Made by a program: the position numbers and the translations under genes. Shown here in pieces: positions 1-8,918 of a stretch of DNA of 64,000 nt. Source of the DNA: Falsiroseomonas sp051433165 (GTDB taxonomy: Bacteria > Pseudomonadota > Alphaproteobacteria > Acetobacterales > Acetobacteraceae); assembly GCF_051433165.1 (NCBI RefSeq), contig NZ_JBHMFS010000001.1, forward strand, positions 524,128 through 588,127, in the 5' to 3' direction. Every line of letters starts with the position of its first letter. The first letter of the stretch is position 1. The notes beneath the pieces were generated by a model. The model saw only the letters and a list, made by a program, of their open reading frames with translations, ran no database searches and was not told where the DNA came from.

Positions 1-1
1 C

Positions 2-1681
2 TCGCTGATCAGCTACCTGACGCCGCCGGTAACCAGTGCTGGCCTGTATCGCGGTTTGCTCGATCTGAAGGCAACGCTGGACCGCTGGCGCGCGCTGGAG
101 CCGAATTGCGACGACGGTGTCCGTGCCGCGCTGGCCGAGCTGGTTCAAGCACAGGCCGCCGCTGTGGACTTGGCGCCGGCCGAGCCGGCCTGGGATGCGG
201 CTGACGCACCGGGCGTGGTTTTGCGCCTGGGCAATCAACTGCTGGAACTTGAGTACACGCTGATCCCGCACGGCCTGCATGTGGTGGGCGAGGTGCCGGA
301 TGCGGCGCAGCGCAAGGAGATGCTGGACGCGGCCGGCGTGACCGAGCCTGCGGAATTCGCACGGCTCGACCTGCTGCTGGCGACGGAGCATGAGATTCCG
401 GCCATCCTGCACGCGCTGGATGGCGGCTACACCCGCCCCGCGCCGGGCGGCGACCTGCTGCGCACCACGGATGTGCTGCCGACCGGCCGTAACCTGCACG
501 GCTTCGACCCCTTCAAGATACCCTCCGCCTTTGCGGTGCAGGATGGCGCGCGCCAGGCGGAACGGCTGCTGGCGCGGCATGCGGCCGATGGCAAGGGACT
601 GCCGGAGACGGTGGCGATCGTGCTGTGGGGGACCGACAACCTCAAGACCGAGGGCGGCCCGATTGCCCAGGCGCTGTGGCTGATGGGCGCGGAGCCGCGG
701 CATGACAGCTATGGCCGCCTGACCGGTGCCCAGCTGGTGCCGCTCGCGGAGCTTGGCAGGCCGCGCATCGACGTGATGGTGACGCTGTCTGGCATCTTCC
801 GGGATCTGCTGCCGCTGCAGACGAAGCTGCTGGCGGAGGCTGCGCTGCTGGCGGCCAGCGCCGAGGAGCCGATCGAGCAGAACTTCATCCGCAAGCATGC
901 GCTGGCGCATCTGGCCCAGCATGGCGGCGAGATAGCGCAGGCAGCGCTGCGGGTCTTCGGCAATGCGGACGGTGCTTATGGCACCAACGTGAATCAGATC
1001 CTCGATGCCGGGCTGTGGACGGATGAGGATGAACTGGCCGAGGCCTATGTGAAGCGCAAGGGCTTCGCCTATGGCGTGGACGGCAAGGCGGCGCGGCAGG
1101 ACAAGGTGCTGACGCAGCTTTTGAGCTCGGTCGATGTCACCTACCAGAACCTCGACAGCGTCGAGGTCGGGCTGACCACCATCGACCAGTATTTTGATAC
1201 GCTGGGCGGCATGAGCCGCGCGGTGCGGCGTGCGCGTGGCGGGCAGGAGGCGTCGGTCTATGTCGGCGACCAGACCCGCGGCGAGGGCACGATCCGCAGT
1301 GTCGCCGAACAGGTGGCGCTGGAGACACGCACGCGGGCGCTGAACCCGAAATGGTTCGAGCCGCTGCTGGCGCATGGCTATGAGGGTGTGCGCCAGATCG
1401 AGGCGCAGGTGACCAACACCATGGGTTGGTCGGCCACCACTGGTCAGGTGGCGCCCTGGATCTACCAGAACCTGGCCGAGACCTACATGCTCGACCCCGC
1501 CATGCGCGCGCGGCTGGCAGCCCTGAACCCCACCGCTTCCGCGAAGATCGCCAACCGGCTGATCGAAGCGCAGGAGCGCAGCTACTGGCAGCCGGATGCC
1601 GAAACCCTGGCGGCGCTGCGGCGCGCGGGTGAGGAACTCGAAGACCGGCTCGAAGGCATTACCGAGGAGATGGCGGCATGA
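2..1681 (+). CDS. bchH: Magnesium chelatase subunit H, C-terminal part (5' cut by window edge)
   Basis: BchH binds protoporphyrin IX and, with BchI and BchD, inserts Mg2+ in the first committed step of bacteriochlorophyll synthesis. The reading frame is open from base 2 (SLISYLTPPVTSAGLYRGL), so the gene starts upstream of the window; the TTG at 56 is internal. About 560 of the usual ~1200 residues are present, the CobN/Mg-chelatase-like C-terminal half, with typical stretches such as GTDNLKTEGGPIAQALWLMG and NTMGWSATTGQVAPWIYQNL. The stop overlaps the bchL start (ATGA), as in bchFNBHLM operons of purple bacteria. Identification is from family recognition. Confidence 0.96.
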   Translation, partial: SLISYLTPPVTSAGLYRGLLDLKATLDRWRALEPNCDDGVRAALAELVQAQAAAVDLAPAEPAWDAADAPGVVLRLGNQLLELEYTLIPHGLHVVGEVPDAAQRKEMLDAAGVTEPAEFARLDLLLATEHEIPAILHALDGGYTRPAPGGDLLRTTDVLPTGRNLHGFDPFKIPSAFAVQDGARQAERLLARHAADGKGLPETVAIVLWGTDNLKTEGGPIAQALWLMGAEPRHDSYGRLTGAQLVPLAELGRPRIDVMVTLSGIFRDLLPLQTKLLAEAALLAASAEEPIEQNFIRKHALAHLAQHGGEIAQAALRVFGNADGAYGTNVNQILDAGLWTDEDELAEAYVKRKGFAYGVDGKAARQDKVLTQLLSSVDVTYQNLDSVEVGLTTIDQYFDTLGGMSRAVRRARGGQEASVYVGDQTRGEGTIRSVAEQVALETRTRALNPKWFEPLLAHGYEGVRQIEAQVTNTMGWSATTGQVAPWIYQNLAETYMLDPAMRARLAALNPTASAKIANRLIEAQERSYWQPDAETLAALRRAGEELEDRLEGITEEMAA

Positions 1682-2574
1682 CCGTGATCGTACGACCGCG
1701 GCCCGATGAGCGCCTGATCGGCGATGGCGACGGCAGTGTGCAGGTGCACATGGCCGATCGTATCGAAGGCGCGAAGGTCTTTGCCATCTACGGCAAGGGC
1801 GGCATCGGCAAGAGCACAACGTCCTCCAATCTCTCGGTGGCTTTCGCGAAGCTGGGCAAGCGCGTCCTGCAGATCGGCTGCGATCCGAAGCATGACAGCA
1901 CCTTCACCCTGACCGGCCGCATGATCCCGACGGTGATCGATGTGTTGGACGGCGTCGGCTTCCATTCGGAGGAACTCCGCGCCGAGGATTTCGTGGTGGA
2001 AGGCCGCCACGGCGTGATGTGCGTCGAAGCCGGCGGCCCGCCGGCCGGCACGGGCTGCGGCGGCTATGTGGTGGGTCAGACGGTGAAGCTGCTTAAGGAG
2101 CATCACCTGCTGGAAGACACCGACATCGTCATCTTCGATGTGCTCGGCGACGTGGTCTGCGGCGGCTTCGCGGCCCCGCTGCTACATGCGGACCGTGGCG
2201 TGATCGTCGCCGCGAATGATTTCGACAGCATCTTCGCGATGAATCGCATCGTGGCTGCCATCAAGGCGAAGTCGCAGAATTACGGCGTTCGGCTGGGCGG
2301 GGTGATCGTCAACCGCTCCAAGGACACCGACCAGATCCAGAAATACAACGACGCGACGGGCATGAAGATGCTGGCGCATCTGCCGGACCTCGACGTGATT
2401 CGCCGCTCCCGCCTCAAGAAGGCGACGTTGTTCGACATGGAACAGACGCCGGAGGTGGAGGCGGTGTGCACGGAGTACCTCCGCCTCGCCGCCGGGCTGC
2501 TCGCTGGGGTGACGCCGCTGGAGGCGACGCCGCTGAAGGATCGCGAGATATTCGACCTGCTGGGGTATGATTGA
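1678..2574 (+). CDS. bchL: Dark-operative protochlorophyllide reductase, ATP-binding L protein
   Basis: BchL is the nitrogenase-iron-protein-like electron donor of the light-independent protochlorophyllide reductase (partner BchN-BchB, not in this window). The 298-residue length is normal. A deviant Walker A loop (YGKGGIGKSTTSSN) lies near residue 42, and the two cysteines that bridge the 4Fe-4S cluster of the homodimer are in GTGCGGYVVGQ and GDVVCGGFAAP. The ATG overlaps the bchH stop, so translation is probably coupled. The P-loop ending KSTT and the C-terminal region separate it from BchX further downstream. Confidence 0.97.
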   Translation: MTVIVRPRPDERLIGDGDGSVQVHMADRIEGAKVFAIYGKGGIGKSTTSSNLSVAFAKLGKRVLQIGCDPKHDSTFTLTGRMIPTVIDVLDGVGFHSEELRAEDFVVEGRHGVMCVEAGGPPAGTGCGGYVVGQTVKLLKEHHLLEDTDIVIFDVLGDVVCGGFAAPLLHADRGVIVAANDFDSIFAMNRIVAAIKAKSQNYGVRLGGVIVNRSKDTDQIQKYNDATGMKMLAHLPDLDVIRRSRLKKATLFDMEQTPEVEAVCTEYLRLAAGLLAGVTPLEATPLKDREIFDLLGYD

Positions 2575-3277
2575 AATGCAGACCTCCAGCTACGCCACCC
2601 GCCGCGGGGAACTGGAAACCTATTTCGACCGCACTGCGGCGAAGGCCTGGGAACGCCTGACCTCGGATGCGCCGGTCAGCGGCATCCGCGCCACCGTCCG
2701 CGCCGGGCGGGATGCGATGCGTGGCAAGCTGCTGTCCTGGCTGCCGCCGGACCTGCGCGGCAAGCGCGTGCTGGATGCCGGCTGCGGCACCGGTGCACTC
2801 GCCGTGGAAGCCGCGCGGCGCGGTGCGGAGGTGGTGGCCGTCGATATCTCGCCCACACTGATCGCGCTCGGCCAGGAACGGGCGGCGGGTCAGCATGGCG
2901 CAGGCTCTGTCAGCTTCCATGTCGGCGACATGCTCGACCCGGCCTTCGGGCGCTTCGACCATGTGGTGGGGATGGATTGCCTGATCCACTACCAGCCTAC
3001 AGATGTGCTGCGCGCGCTGGCTGGTCTCTCCGCCCGCACGGAGCGCAGCATCCTGTTCACCTTCGCGCCGCGTAGCGCCTTCCTGATGGCCTTCCTGACG
3101 GTCGGCCGCCTAGTGCCGCGTGGCGATCGCTCGCCGGCCATCGTGCCGGTGGCGGAGGGCACGCTGCGGCGGTTGGTCGCCGGCGATACCGCGATGGCTG
3201 GCTGGCATTCGGTGCGCACGCATCGGGTGGCGAGCGGCTTCTACACCTCCCAGGCACTGGAGCTCGTGCGGCGATGA
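2567..3277 (+). CDS. bchM: Magnesium-protoporphyrin IX O-methyltransferase
   Basis: BchM transfers a methyl group from S-adenosylmethionine to the ring-C propionate of Mg-protoporphyrin IX, making the substrate of the cyclase AcsF encoded 4 kb downstream. The class I methyltransferase glycine motif VLDAGCGTGALAVEAARRGA is near residue 68, followed by VVAVDIS and the conserved FHVGDMLDP. Two starts are possible, ATG 2567 (overlapping bchL by 8 bases) and ATG 2576; a GGGG at 2562-2565 is spaced better for the second. Length 233-236 residues is typical. Confidence 0.96.
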   Translation: MIEMQTSSYATRRGELETYFDRTAAKAWERLTSDAPVSGIRATVRAGRDAMRGKLLSWLPPDLRGKRVLDAGCGTGALAVEAARRGAEVVAVDISPTLIALGQERAAGQHGAGSVSFHVGDMLDPAFGRFDHVVGMDCLIHYQPTDVLRALAGLSARTERSILFTFAPRSAFLMAFLTVGRLVPRGDRSPAIVPVAEGTLRRLVAGDTAMAGWHSVRTHRVASGFYTSQALELVRR

Positions 3278-4704
3278 AGCGTCCCGGCAGGATCATCCGG
3301 ATGTGGCAGGGTGTGGGGCCGCATCTGCTGCCCTTCGCCAACGCCACCTCCGAACGCCTGCCGATGTCGCGACTTCTGCGGCTGTCGCTGTTCCAGATTT
3401 CCTGCGGCATGGCGGCGGTGCTGCTGGTCGGTACGCTGAACCGCGTGATGATCGTGGAGCTGAAGGTCTCCGCCTGGCTGGTCGCCACCATGGTGGCGCT
3501 GCCGCTGGTCTTCGCGCCGCTGCGGGCGCTGATTGGCTTCAAGTCCGATACCTACAAATCCGTGCTCGGCTGGCGCCGCGTGCCCTATCTGTGGCTTGGC
3601 ACCATCATCCAGTTCGGCGGGTTGGCGATGATGCCCTTCGCGCTCCTTGTGCTGGCCGGGGACACCTGGGCCGATCCCTGGACCGGGCAGCTGGCGGCGG
3701 CGATCGCCTTCCTGATGACCGGCTTCGGCATGCACATGGTGCAGACGGTAGGCCTGGCCTTGGCGTCGGACCTCACGCCGCACGACCAGCAGCCGAATGT
3801 GGTGGCGATGCTGTCGGCCATGCAGCTTGTCGGCATGGTTCTGGCGGGGCTGGTCTTCGGCGCTCTGCTGGCGGATTTCTCGCAGCTTCGGTTGATCCAG
3901 GTGGTGCAGGGCGCGGCAGCATTGACGCTGGTGCTGAACCTGGTTGCTGTCTGGCAGCAGGAAGCGCGTGACCCGTCGCGCACCGCCCGGACCGCGGAGC
4001 GCGAGCCGACCTTCCTCGAAGCATTTCGCGCCTTGCGCCAATCCGGCCCGTGGAACCGCCGCCTGCTGGGTGCCGGCCTGGGCACGGCGGGCTTTGCCAT
4101 GCAGGACGTACTGCTGGAGCCCTATGGCGGGCAGATCCTCGGCCTGTCGGTGGGCGCGACCACGGGGCTGTCCGCATTGCTCGCGGGCGGTGCGGTGATC
4201 GGGTTCTTGCGCGCCGCAGGGCGCCTGCGGCAGGGGGCGGATCCGCACCAGGTTGCGGCAACTGGGGGACTGTTCGGCATTGCCGGCTTCACCGTGATCA
4301 TCTTCTCCGGCGCCATCGGCAGCGGCGCGCTGTTCGCAGGCGGCGTGGCGCTGATCGGCCTTGGCGCGGGTCTGTTCGGCCATGCGACACTGACGGCCTG
4401 CATGCGCGCTGCGCCGCCGGAGCAGACCGGTTTGGCGCTTGGCGTCTGGGGCGCGGTGACGGCAACTTCTGCAGGCGTTGCCATCGCATTGGGCGGCGTG
4501 CTGCGGGATGTAATTTCGGCAATCGCTGAGGCCGGTGCGCTGGGCGAGGGCCTGGCGCAGGCGGCCACCGGCTATGTCAGCATCTACCTGATCGAGATCG
4601 TGCTGCTGTTCATCACGCTCGCCGTTGTCGGACCGCTGGTTCGCAGCCGTGGTGCGTCTCAACCTCGCCCCGCAGCCGGCCTCGCCGGCGCGGCACAAAT
4701 CTGA
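3274..4704 (+). CDS. lhaA: LhaA/PucC-family light-harvesting 1 assembly protein
   Basis: This is a 476-residue, about 12-helix member of the major-facilitator-like PucC/BCD family. Typical features are the start (GPHLLPFANATSERLP), the pair LPLVFAPLRALIGFKSDTYK and GWRRVPYLWLGT, and FAMQDVLLEPYGGQILGLS in the second half. Its position between bchM and puhA identifies it as LhaA, which in Rhodobacter is needed to assemble LH1 in the inner membrane. No separate pucC or puc genes are seen here. The start ATGA overlaps the bchM stop. Confidence 0.93.
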   Translation: MKRPGRIIRMWQGVGPHLLPFANATSERLPMSRLLRLSLFQISCGMAAVLLVGTLNRVMIVELKVSAWLVATMVALPLVFAPLRALIGFKSDTYKSVLGWRRVPYLWLGTIIQFGGLAMMPFALLVLAGDTWADPWTGQLAAAIAFLMTGFGMHMVQTVGLALASDLTPHDQQPNVVAMLSAMQLVGMVLAGLVFGALLADFSQLRLIQVVQGAAALTLVLNLVAVWQQEARDPSRTARTAEREPTFLEAFRALRQSGPWNRRLLGAGLGTAGFAMQDVLLEPYGGQILGLSVGATTGLSALLAGGAVIGFLRAAGRLRQGADPHQVAATGGLFGIAGFTVIIFSGAIGSGALFAGGVALIGLGAGLFGHATLTACMRAAPPEQTGLALGVWGAVTATSAGVAIALGGVLRDVISAIAEAGALGEGLAQAATGYVSIYLIEIVLLFITLAVVGPLVRSRGASQPRPAAGLAGAAQI

Positions 4705-4727
4705 CCAACAGGAAGCGGAGGCCACCA

Positions 4728-5504
4728 ATGCCCGGCGCACACCAATTCGTTCAAATGGATCTGGCGGCAGGGCTGCTCTACGCCTTCTTCGCCTTCTTCT
4801 TCATTCTGGTTCTCTGGCTGCATCGCGAAGGCAAGCGCGAGGGCTATCCGCTGATCTCCGACCGGCCGAGCCATCCGCTGCGCGTGCCGATCGAGGGCTT
4901 TCCCGGCGTGCCGCCGCTCAAGGTGTTTAAGCTGAAGCATGATGACCATCACGCGGCGACGCGCCGGGAACGCGACCTGACCGGTCTCGTTGAGCCGGCG
5001 GATTACTATGCCGGCGCGCCGCTGATCCCGACCGGTGATGCGATGCAGGATGGCATCGGCCCGGCCGCCTATGCGGAACGCGCCGATGTGCCGGACCTCG
5101 CCTTCGACGACGATCTGCCGAAGATCATTCCGCTGCGGGCCGCGCATGGTTTCACCATTGGTGAGACGGACCCGGACCCGCGCGGCAAGCCGGTCATCAC
5201 GTTGGACGGCAAGGTGGCTGGTGTGGTGGTGGACCTCTGGGTCGATCGCTCGGAAATGATCTTGCGCTACTTGGAGGTCGAGGCCACCGGTGCCGCGCGC
5301 CGTGTGCTGGTGCCGATGTTCCTGGCCACCATCAACTCCGCCGGCACGGTGCGGGTGATTTCGGTCACTGCCGCGCAGCTCGCGGTTGCGCCGGGCATCG
5401 CGCAGCCGGAACAGATCACGCTGCTCGAGGAAGACAAGGTCGCGGCCTATTTCGGCGGCGGGCATTTCTATGCGACGCCCGCGCGTAGCGAGGCACTGGT
5501 ATGA
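4728..5504 (+). CDS. puhA: Photosynthetic reaction centre H subunit
   Basis: The H subunit caps the cytoplasmic side of the L-M core and helps proton delivery to quinone QB. It has one N-terminal membrane helix (residues ~10-30), the conserved REGKREGYPL just after it, and a soluble PRC-barrel domain with EDKVAAYFGGGHFYATP near the C-terminus. Length 258 is normal. A GGAG at ~4711 precedes the ATG. It is followed by puhB with an ATGA overlap. Confidence 0.97.
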   Translation: MPGAHQFVQMDLAAGLLYAFFAFFFILVLWLHREGKREGYPLISDRPSHPLRVPIEGFPGVPPLKVFKLKHDDHHAATRRERDLTGLVEPADYYAGAPLIPTGDAMQDGIGPAAYAERADVPDLAFDDDLPKIIPLRAAHGFTIGETDPDPRGKPVITLDGKVAGVVVDLWVDRSEMILRYLEVEATGAARRVLVPMFLATINSAGTVRVISVTAAQLAVAPGIAQPEQITLLEEDKVAAYFGGGHFYATPARSEALV

Positions 5505-6166
5505 GCCGGCATCCCGAAGTCCTGGAGCATGACGGGGAAGATGTCCCCGGCCTGCCCGGCCCGCTGCCGAAGGGCGAGACCATCCTGTGGCAGGGTGCGC
5601 CCGAATGGCGCGGCATTGCGCGGCGCGCGCTGTTCGTGCGCGGCATCGCCATCTACTTCATCCTGCTCGCCGTGCTGCGTGGCGGCGACCTGACGACGCA
5701 GGGCGCAGGCGCGATGGAGGCGCTGGCGGAGGGGTTGTTGCTGGTGGTGATCGGGGCCGTGCCGGTGGCGCTGCTGCTGCTGTTTGCCGGCCTTTCGGCG
5801 CGCACCAGCCTGTACACCATCACGACGCGGCGTATCGTCATGCGTGTCGGCGTGGCGCTGCCGATGACCATCAATATTCCCTTCGTGCTGATCGACAAGG
5901 CCGATGTGGCGAAGCAGGCGGATGGCACCGGGGATCTGGTGGTCACGCTGGTGAAGCCGCACCGGGTGTCCTGGCTGGCGCTGTGGCCGCATATCCGGCC
6001 CTTCCGCATTTCACATCCCCAACCCATGTTGCGGGCATTGAAGGATGCGGATGTGGCGGCACAGGTCCTGTCCCGTGCCTTGGCGGCTGCGGCCTCCGTG
6101 CCGGTGCCGGCAATGGCGGCGAGTGGTGAGGCGCGCGAGCCGGGCCACGCCGAAGCGATGGCTTGA
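5501..6166 (+). CDS. puhB: Photosynthetic complex assembly protein PuhB
   Basis: PuhB is a membrane protein with a bacterial PH-like domain, known in Rhodobacter to help reaction-centre and LH1 assembly. Visible are LPKGETILWQGAPEW near the N-terminus, a helix at residues ~48-62, a second hydrophobic stretch at ~78-102, then the PH-like TSLYTITTRRIVMRVG and LRALKDADVAAQVLSRAL. The 221-residue length and its place between puhA and puhC support the call. Confidence 0.93.
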   Translation: MSRHPEVLEHDGEDVPGLPGPLPKGETILWQGAPEWRGIARRALFVRGIAIYFILLAVLRGGDLTTQGAGAMEALAEGLLLVVIGAVPVALLLLFAGLSARTSLYTITTRRIVMRVGVALPMTINIPFVLIDKADVAKQADGTGDLVVTLVKPHRVSWLALWPHIRPFRISHPQPMLRALKDADVAAQVLSRALAAAASVPVPAMAASGEAREPGHAEAMA

Positions 6167-6183
6167 GAGAAGGAGGGAAGGTG

Positions 6184-6630
6184 ATGTCGGAGACCGTCGA
6201 AACCAACCCGATCCTGCGCCGCCCGGCATTGGTCTGCGGCAGCATGATCGCGGGCGTACTGGCGTTGGTGCTGGCTTCGCCCTTCCTGCCGAGCGTGCAG
6301 GACGGCGTGGTGCCGGTGGCGCTGGCGCAGCGGGACCTGTTCTTTTCGGATCGCGGCGATGGCGGCGTGGTCATCACAGATTCCCGCAACGGCCAGGATG
6401 TGGCCATGCTGGAGCCGGGCGAAGGCGGATTCGTCCGCGGCACCGTGCGTAGTCTGGTGCGTGAGAGGAAGCGCGAGGATATCGGTTCCGCCATACCGTT
6501 TCGCCTCACGGCATGGCAAACTGGCCAGATCACGCTGGAGGATCAGGCGACCGGCCGAAAGCTGGACCTGACGGGCTTTGGCGAGACCAACGCAAGGGCG
6601 TTTGCACGCTTCTTGTCCAACAGGGAGTAA
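6184..6630 (+). CDS. puhC: Photosynthetic complex assembly protein PuhC
   Basis: PuhC is a small protein with a single membrane anchor that promotes reaction-centre/LH1 core formation. After a short cytoplasmic start there is one hydrophobic helix (MIAGVLALVLASPFLP, residues ~20-36), then a periplasmic domain with RDLFFSDRGDGGVVI and VRGTVRSLVRERKRE, which are typical. The frame is open back to a TTG at 6163 inside puhB, but the strong GAGAAGGAGGGAAGG site at 6166-6180 points to ATG 6184 (GTG 6181 also possible). The product is 148 residues. Confidence 0.92.
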   Translation: MSETVETNPILRRPALVCGSMIAGVLALVLASPFLPSVQDGVVPVALAQRDLFFSDRGDGGVVITDSRNGQDVAMLEPGEGGFVRGTVRSLVRERKREDIGSAIPFRLTAWQTGQITLEDQATGRKLDLTGFGETNARAFARFLSNRE

Positions 6631-6635
6631 CCAGG

Positions 6636-6965
6636 ATGAACGGCCGCTGGGGAGTGGGCCGGGCGATCTTCGGGGGAGAGACACTCGAAGTGCCCTGCAC
6701 GGTGGATATCGAGAGAACGGCGGACAGCTTTCATGCCTATGCCGTGCCGGAAGGCGTGTTTCTGCGCCCTGGCGACCAGGTCATCGTGCATGGCACGCCG
6801 GACCATGTGGCGTTCGGCGAGCGCATGACCTTCGAGACGCGGGCGACGGTGCTGCGCGCCGGGCCGCTGACTCGTTGGTGGACCCAGTGGGTCGCGATCT
6901 TCGAGCTGACCGAGTTGTACCATTGCGGCTTCGAGCCGAAGGAGGCCGTCGCATGGAACGCCTGA
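6636..6965 (+). CDS. Conserved small protein of the puh-acsF interval, function unknown
   Basis: This 109-residue protein sits between puhC and acsF, a place where many purple-bacterial photosynthesis clusters carry a small unnamed gene. It has no membrane helix, signal peptide or recognisable motif. The sequence is compact and probably beta-rich (LEVPCTVDIERTADSFHAYA, LRPGDQVIVHGTP) and ends in tryptophan-rich LTRWWTQWVAIFELTELYHC. The ATG follows the puhC stop by five bases, with a weak AGG before it. It overlaps acsF by 13 bases. A role in reaction-centre or cyclase assembly is only inferred from position. Confidence 0.8.
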   Translation: MNGRWGVGRAIFGGETLEVPCTVDIERTADSFHAYAVPEGVFLRPGDQVIVHGTPDHVAFGERMTFETRATVLRAGPLTRWWTQWVAIFELTELYHCGFEPKEAVAWNA

Positions 6966-8077
6966 TTCTGGATGGGCCCGCCATTGTCGAGCCTTCGGTG
7001 GCCGTGGGCATGACACCGGGCGGGCGCCCGGATGCGGATGGTGCCGCCACCAAGATGGCGCTGACCGAGACGGTGCTTTCGCCACGCTTCTACACCACCG
7101 ATTTCGACGCGATGGACCGCATCAGCATCGAGCCCGTGCGCCAGCAATGGGATGCGATGATGGCAGAGTTCCACGCCGACCCGAACAAGGGGCATTTCAC
7201 CCGCACCGCCGAATTCGACGAGTTCGACATCAAGGCGCTGCCGGCGCCGTTGCAGAAGGAGCTGCTGGAGTTTCTCGTCAGCTCCGTCACTGCCGAATTC
7301 TCCGGCTGCGTGCTGTATGCCGAGATCAAGAAGCGCGTGACCAACCCGGACATGAAGGACATCTTCAGCGTCATGGCGCGGGATGAAAGCCGGCATGCCG
7401 GCTTCATCAATGATGCGCTGAAGGATGTCGGCGTCGGCGTCGACCTCGGCTTCCTGACCAAGGCGAAGAAGTACCACTACTTCCAGCCGAAGTTCATCTT
7501 CTACGCCACCTATCTGAGCGAGAAGATCGGCTACGCCCGCTACATCACCATCTTCCGCCAGTTTGAGCGGCACCCGGAACTGCGCTTCCATCCGATTTTC
7601 AAATGGTTCGAGAATTGGTGCAATGACGAGTTCCGGCATGGCGAAGCCTTCGCCCTGCTGATGCGCGCCAATCCTCATCTGCTGTCGGGCGGAAATGTCT
7701 ACTGGGTACGGTTCTTCCAGCTCGCGGTCTTTGCCACGATGTATGTGCGTGACCATGCGCGGCCGGAATTCCACAAGGCGCTCGGCATGACGCCGACGGA
7801 ATACGACATGAAGGTGTTCCGCATCACGGAGGAGATCTGCCGCCAGGTCTTCCCGGCCACGCTGGATGTGGACAACCCGAGCTTCCTGCGCGGGTTGGAA
7901 CGGCTGCGGAAGATCGGCGACGGCATTGCCGCGGCGAAGGCGCAGGGCGGCATCGTCGGTGGCATCAAGCGCGCCAGTCTGATGGCGGCAGCGGGCGCGA
8001 ATTTCGCGCGGCTGTATTTCCTGCCGCCAAGGCGCCAGGCGCTGCCGGCCGACCCCCGTCTATCACCGGCCTGGTAG
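6953..8077 (+). CDS. acsF: Aerobic Mg-protoporphyrin IX monomethyl ester oxidative cyclase
   Basis: AcsF is the di-iron oxygenase that closes the fifth ring of bacteriochlorophyll using O2. Two iron-ligand motifs are present, DESRHAGF (residue ~144) and DEFRHGEAF (~225), with FYTTDFDAMDRISIEPVRQQ near the N-terminus. The ATG at 6953 lies behind an AAGGAGG at ~6939 and gives 374 residues; the longer open frame upstream is not needed. The O2-dependent enzyme implies synthesis under oxic conditions. No anaerobic bchE is visible in the window. Confidence 0.97.
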   Translation: MERLILDGPAIVEPSVAVGMTPGGRPDADGAATKMALTETVLSPRFYTTDFDAMDRISIEPVRQQWDAMMAEFHADPNKGHFTRTAEFDEFDIKALPAPLQKELLEFLVSSVTAEFSGCVLYAEIKKRVTNPDMKDIFSVMARDESRHAGFINDALKDVGVGVDLGFLTKAKKYHYFQPKFIFYATYLSEKIGYARYITIFRQFERHPELRFHPIFKWFENWCNDEFRHGEAFALLMRANPHLLSGGNVYWVRFFQLAVFATMYVRDHARPEFHKALGMTPTEYDMKVFRITEEICRQVFPATLDVDNPSFLRGLERLRKIGDGIAAAKAQGGIVGGIKRASLMAAAGANFARLYFLPPRRQALPADPRLSPAW

Positions 8078-8081
8078 CCCC

Positions 8082-8918
8082 ATGGCCGAATATGGTCTGC
8101 CCGCGCTGTTCACCCTGTTCATCTGGTGGTTCAGCACCGGCGTCATCCTGTACCTGGACGGGCTGCGCCGAGAGACATTTCGGTGGACCATGCTCGGCGC
8201 GACCATCCTGGCCGTCGCGGGCCTCGCCGGGCTCCAGGCGAGCGCCTGGGACATGACGATCCAGGGCGCCTATCTCGGCTTTCTCGGTGCGCTGCTGGTC
8301 TGGGCCTGGATCGAGATGGCTTTTCTCACCGGCCTGGTCACCGGCCCGCGCCGCACGGCCTGCCCGCCGGGTGCGACCGGATGGGTCCGGTTTCGCGCGG
8401 CGCTGGCGGCGGTGCTGTGGCATGAGCTGGCGATCATCGCGGGTGCGGCCGCCATCGCGCTGGCCACCTGGGATGCGCCGAACCGCATCGGGCTGTGGAC
8501 CTTCCTGGCCTTCTGGATCATGCGGCAATCGGCCAAGCTGAACGTGTATCTTGGCGTGCGGAACCTGGCGGAATCCTTCCTGCCGGATCACCTGCGCTAC
8601 CTGGAAAGCTTCTTCCGCCGGCGCCGGATGAATGCGCTCTTGCCGTTTTCGGTTGCTGCCGGGATCCTCGCCTGCGTGCTGCTGGTGCAGCAGGCGATTG
8701 CTCCGGAAGCAACGCCGCATGAGGTGACGGGCTTCACCCTGCTCGCCACGCTTGTCGCGCTGGGCCTGGTCGAGCACATCTTCATGGTGATGCCGGTTCC
8801 GGCCGATGCGCTGTGGCGGTGGGGTCTTGCCTCGCGCAAACAAAAGCCAGTTCGCGACAGCATGGGGTGCGAGCCAACGCACTGCAGACCAGTTCCGGCC
8901 ACAGGGGGTCCGAGATGA
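8082..8918 (+). CDS. puhE: Photosynthetic complex assembly protein PuhE
   Basis: This is a 278-residue integral membrane protein with about seven or eight helices, beginning MAEYGLPALFTLFIWWFSTG and carrying NVYLGVRNLAESFLPDHLRY and YLESFFRRRRMNALLPF, the hallmark region of PuhE. In Rhodobacter and Rhodospirillum its loss changes assembly and pigment levels. Position after acsF and before hemA is the usual one in alphaproteobacteria. Its stop overlaps the hemA start (ATGA). Confidence 0.92.
   Translation: MAEYGLPALFTLFIWWFSTGVILYLDGLRRETFRWTMLGATILAVAGLAGLQASAWDMTIQGAYLGFLGALLVWAWIEMAFLTGLVTGPRRTACPPGATGWVRFRAALAAVLWHELAIIAGAAAIALATWDAPNRIGLWTFLAFWIMRQSAKLNVYLGVRNLAESFLPDHLRYLESFFRRRRMNALLPFSVAAGILACVLLVQQAIAPEATPHEVTGFTLLATLVALGLVEHIFMVMPVPADALWRWGLASRKQKPVRDSMGCEPTHCRPVPATGGPR

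Noticed and set aside
2414..2989. 191-codon minus-strand frame across the bchL-bchM junction
   Set aside because: It overlaps two well-supported plus-strand genes and shows no domain.
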